Below are positions 6,482-6,951 of a stretch of DNA of 6,951 nucleotides, piece after piece. The notes beneath the pieces are model-generated. The model was not told the origin of the DNA. It ran no database searches and was given only the letters and a program-made list of their open reading frames with translations. The stretch's first letter is position 1, and every line of letters starts with the position of its first letter. The DNA comes from JBBIVP01 sp037439705 [NCBI: bacterium] (lineage in GTDB: Bacteria; JBBIVP01). The stretch is from NCBI GenBank assembly GCA_037439705.1, contig JBBIVP010000115.1, positions 1-6,951 of the forward strand, written 5' to 3'. The position numbers and the translations under genes were made by a program.

Positions 6482-6951
6482 ATGAAGGGAAAGATAATAG
6501 GAATAATTTTACTTACAGGGCTGATAGGCTGTAATTTTGAAAAAAAGAATATTCCTCCTAAAGATACAGACGGGTTCACTCAAGAGGATATGGATAAGGG
6601 GCAGAATAACCTCACGGGTTTATATCCACACATCACTGATTTAGAGATAGAGGCAGAAGGGCTTCCATTTGAAAGCCCATGGGTCTTTTATGTATCCTTT
6701 GATAAGGCAATGGATACATCCCTTGTTCCTGAAATAAGCCTTCAGGAGGTTACCTATCACAATGAGATTACATCAACAAACTATGTGGACACTCAATCAA
6801 TAAAATGGCTTACTGAGAATCTTCTGACGTTCAGAACGAGTTCTTCTTTCATGCCATACAGCATAATTGACTATACATTCAACCCAAATGCAGATAATTC
6901 TGTTTCTTCCATTGCCATTCAATCTGATGGAAAAATCATAATTGGGGGAAA
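6482..6951 (+). CDS. Lipoprotein with Big_5-like Ig domain and delta-60 propeller repeat (partial, runs off right edge)
   Basis: The open frame continues to the window end, giving 156 residues with no stop. A lipoprotein signal peptide ends LIGC with Cys17 lipidated and Asn at +2, so outer-membrane retention is expected. A polar linker follows. Residues about 51-120 fit an SbsA-type Ig-like (Big_5) domain: FYVSFDKAMDTS (69-80) matches the family's hallmark of a hydrophobic strand ending in Phe-Asp/Ser, a Met-Asp turn and Ser/Thr, and LTF (115-117) a later strand. From about 129 the text changes to YTFNPNADNSV, then AIQSDGKIIIGG (145-156). This is characteristic of the delta-60 / DUF5122 repeat, which usually occurs in tandem to build a beta-propeller, so many more repeats probably lie beyond the edge. 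The gene follows the barrel gene by 13 bases and is likely its partner in the same transcript. Ligand unknown. Confidence 0.88.
   Translation, partial: MKGKIIGIILLTGLIGCNFEKKNIPPKDTDGFTQEDMDKGQNNLTGLYPHITDLEIEAEGLPFESPWVFYVSFDKAMDTSLVPEISLQEVTYHNEITSTNYVDTQSIKWLTENLLTFRTSSSFMPYSIIDYTFNPNADNSVSSIAIQSDGKIIIGG

Overview
The window is AT-rich (about 40% GC by eye) and densely coding on the + strand only. It holds four complete genes and one gene cut off by the right edge. Arginine is mostly AGA/AGG and isoleucine often ATA. The organism is a bacterium with an outer membrane: there are three lipoproteins with lipobox signal peptides, and a beta-barrel protein with a signal peptide and a C-terminal phenylalanine. 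I cannot name the phylum. The style (AT-rich, compact, uncharacterised lipoproteins) would suit an uncultured or thermophilic Gram-negative lineage, but that is inference.

Layout. At 3-1556 and 1563-3356 lie two tandem lipoprotein genes that are divergent paralogues. They share an ordered set of short motifs (CEANY, GEWD, DENPxDDIIxWVDK, KPxRDFxP followed by an Asp-rich loop, DPSF), and I recognise no named family for them. The second gene overlaps by one base the gene for a cytoplasmic glucose-6-phosphate isomerase (pgi, 3356-4600), in which all the expected active-site residues can be found. A 56-base gap follows. It carries a strong Shine-Dalgarno sequence and a possible sigma70-like promoter, and leads to a 603-residue outer-membrane beta-barrel protein (4657-6468). 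Thirteen bases further on, behind another strong Shine-Dalgarno sequence, a third lipoprotein begins (6482 to the edge). It has an SbsA/Big_5-like Ig domain that runs into a delta-60 (DUF5122-type) beta-propeller repeat.

How the genes may fit together. The tight spacing and single direction imply one operon, or two overlapping transcription units with the second starting before the barrel gene. Three lipoproteins and a barrel would act at the outer membrane, and pgi is the only cytoplasmic metabolic enzyme. A shared envelope assembly is a reasonable hypothesis but is supported here only by gene order. No RNA genes, CRISPR arrays, insertion sequences, attachment sites or convincing terminators were seen. 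No stretch without a gene exceeds 60 bases.
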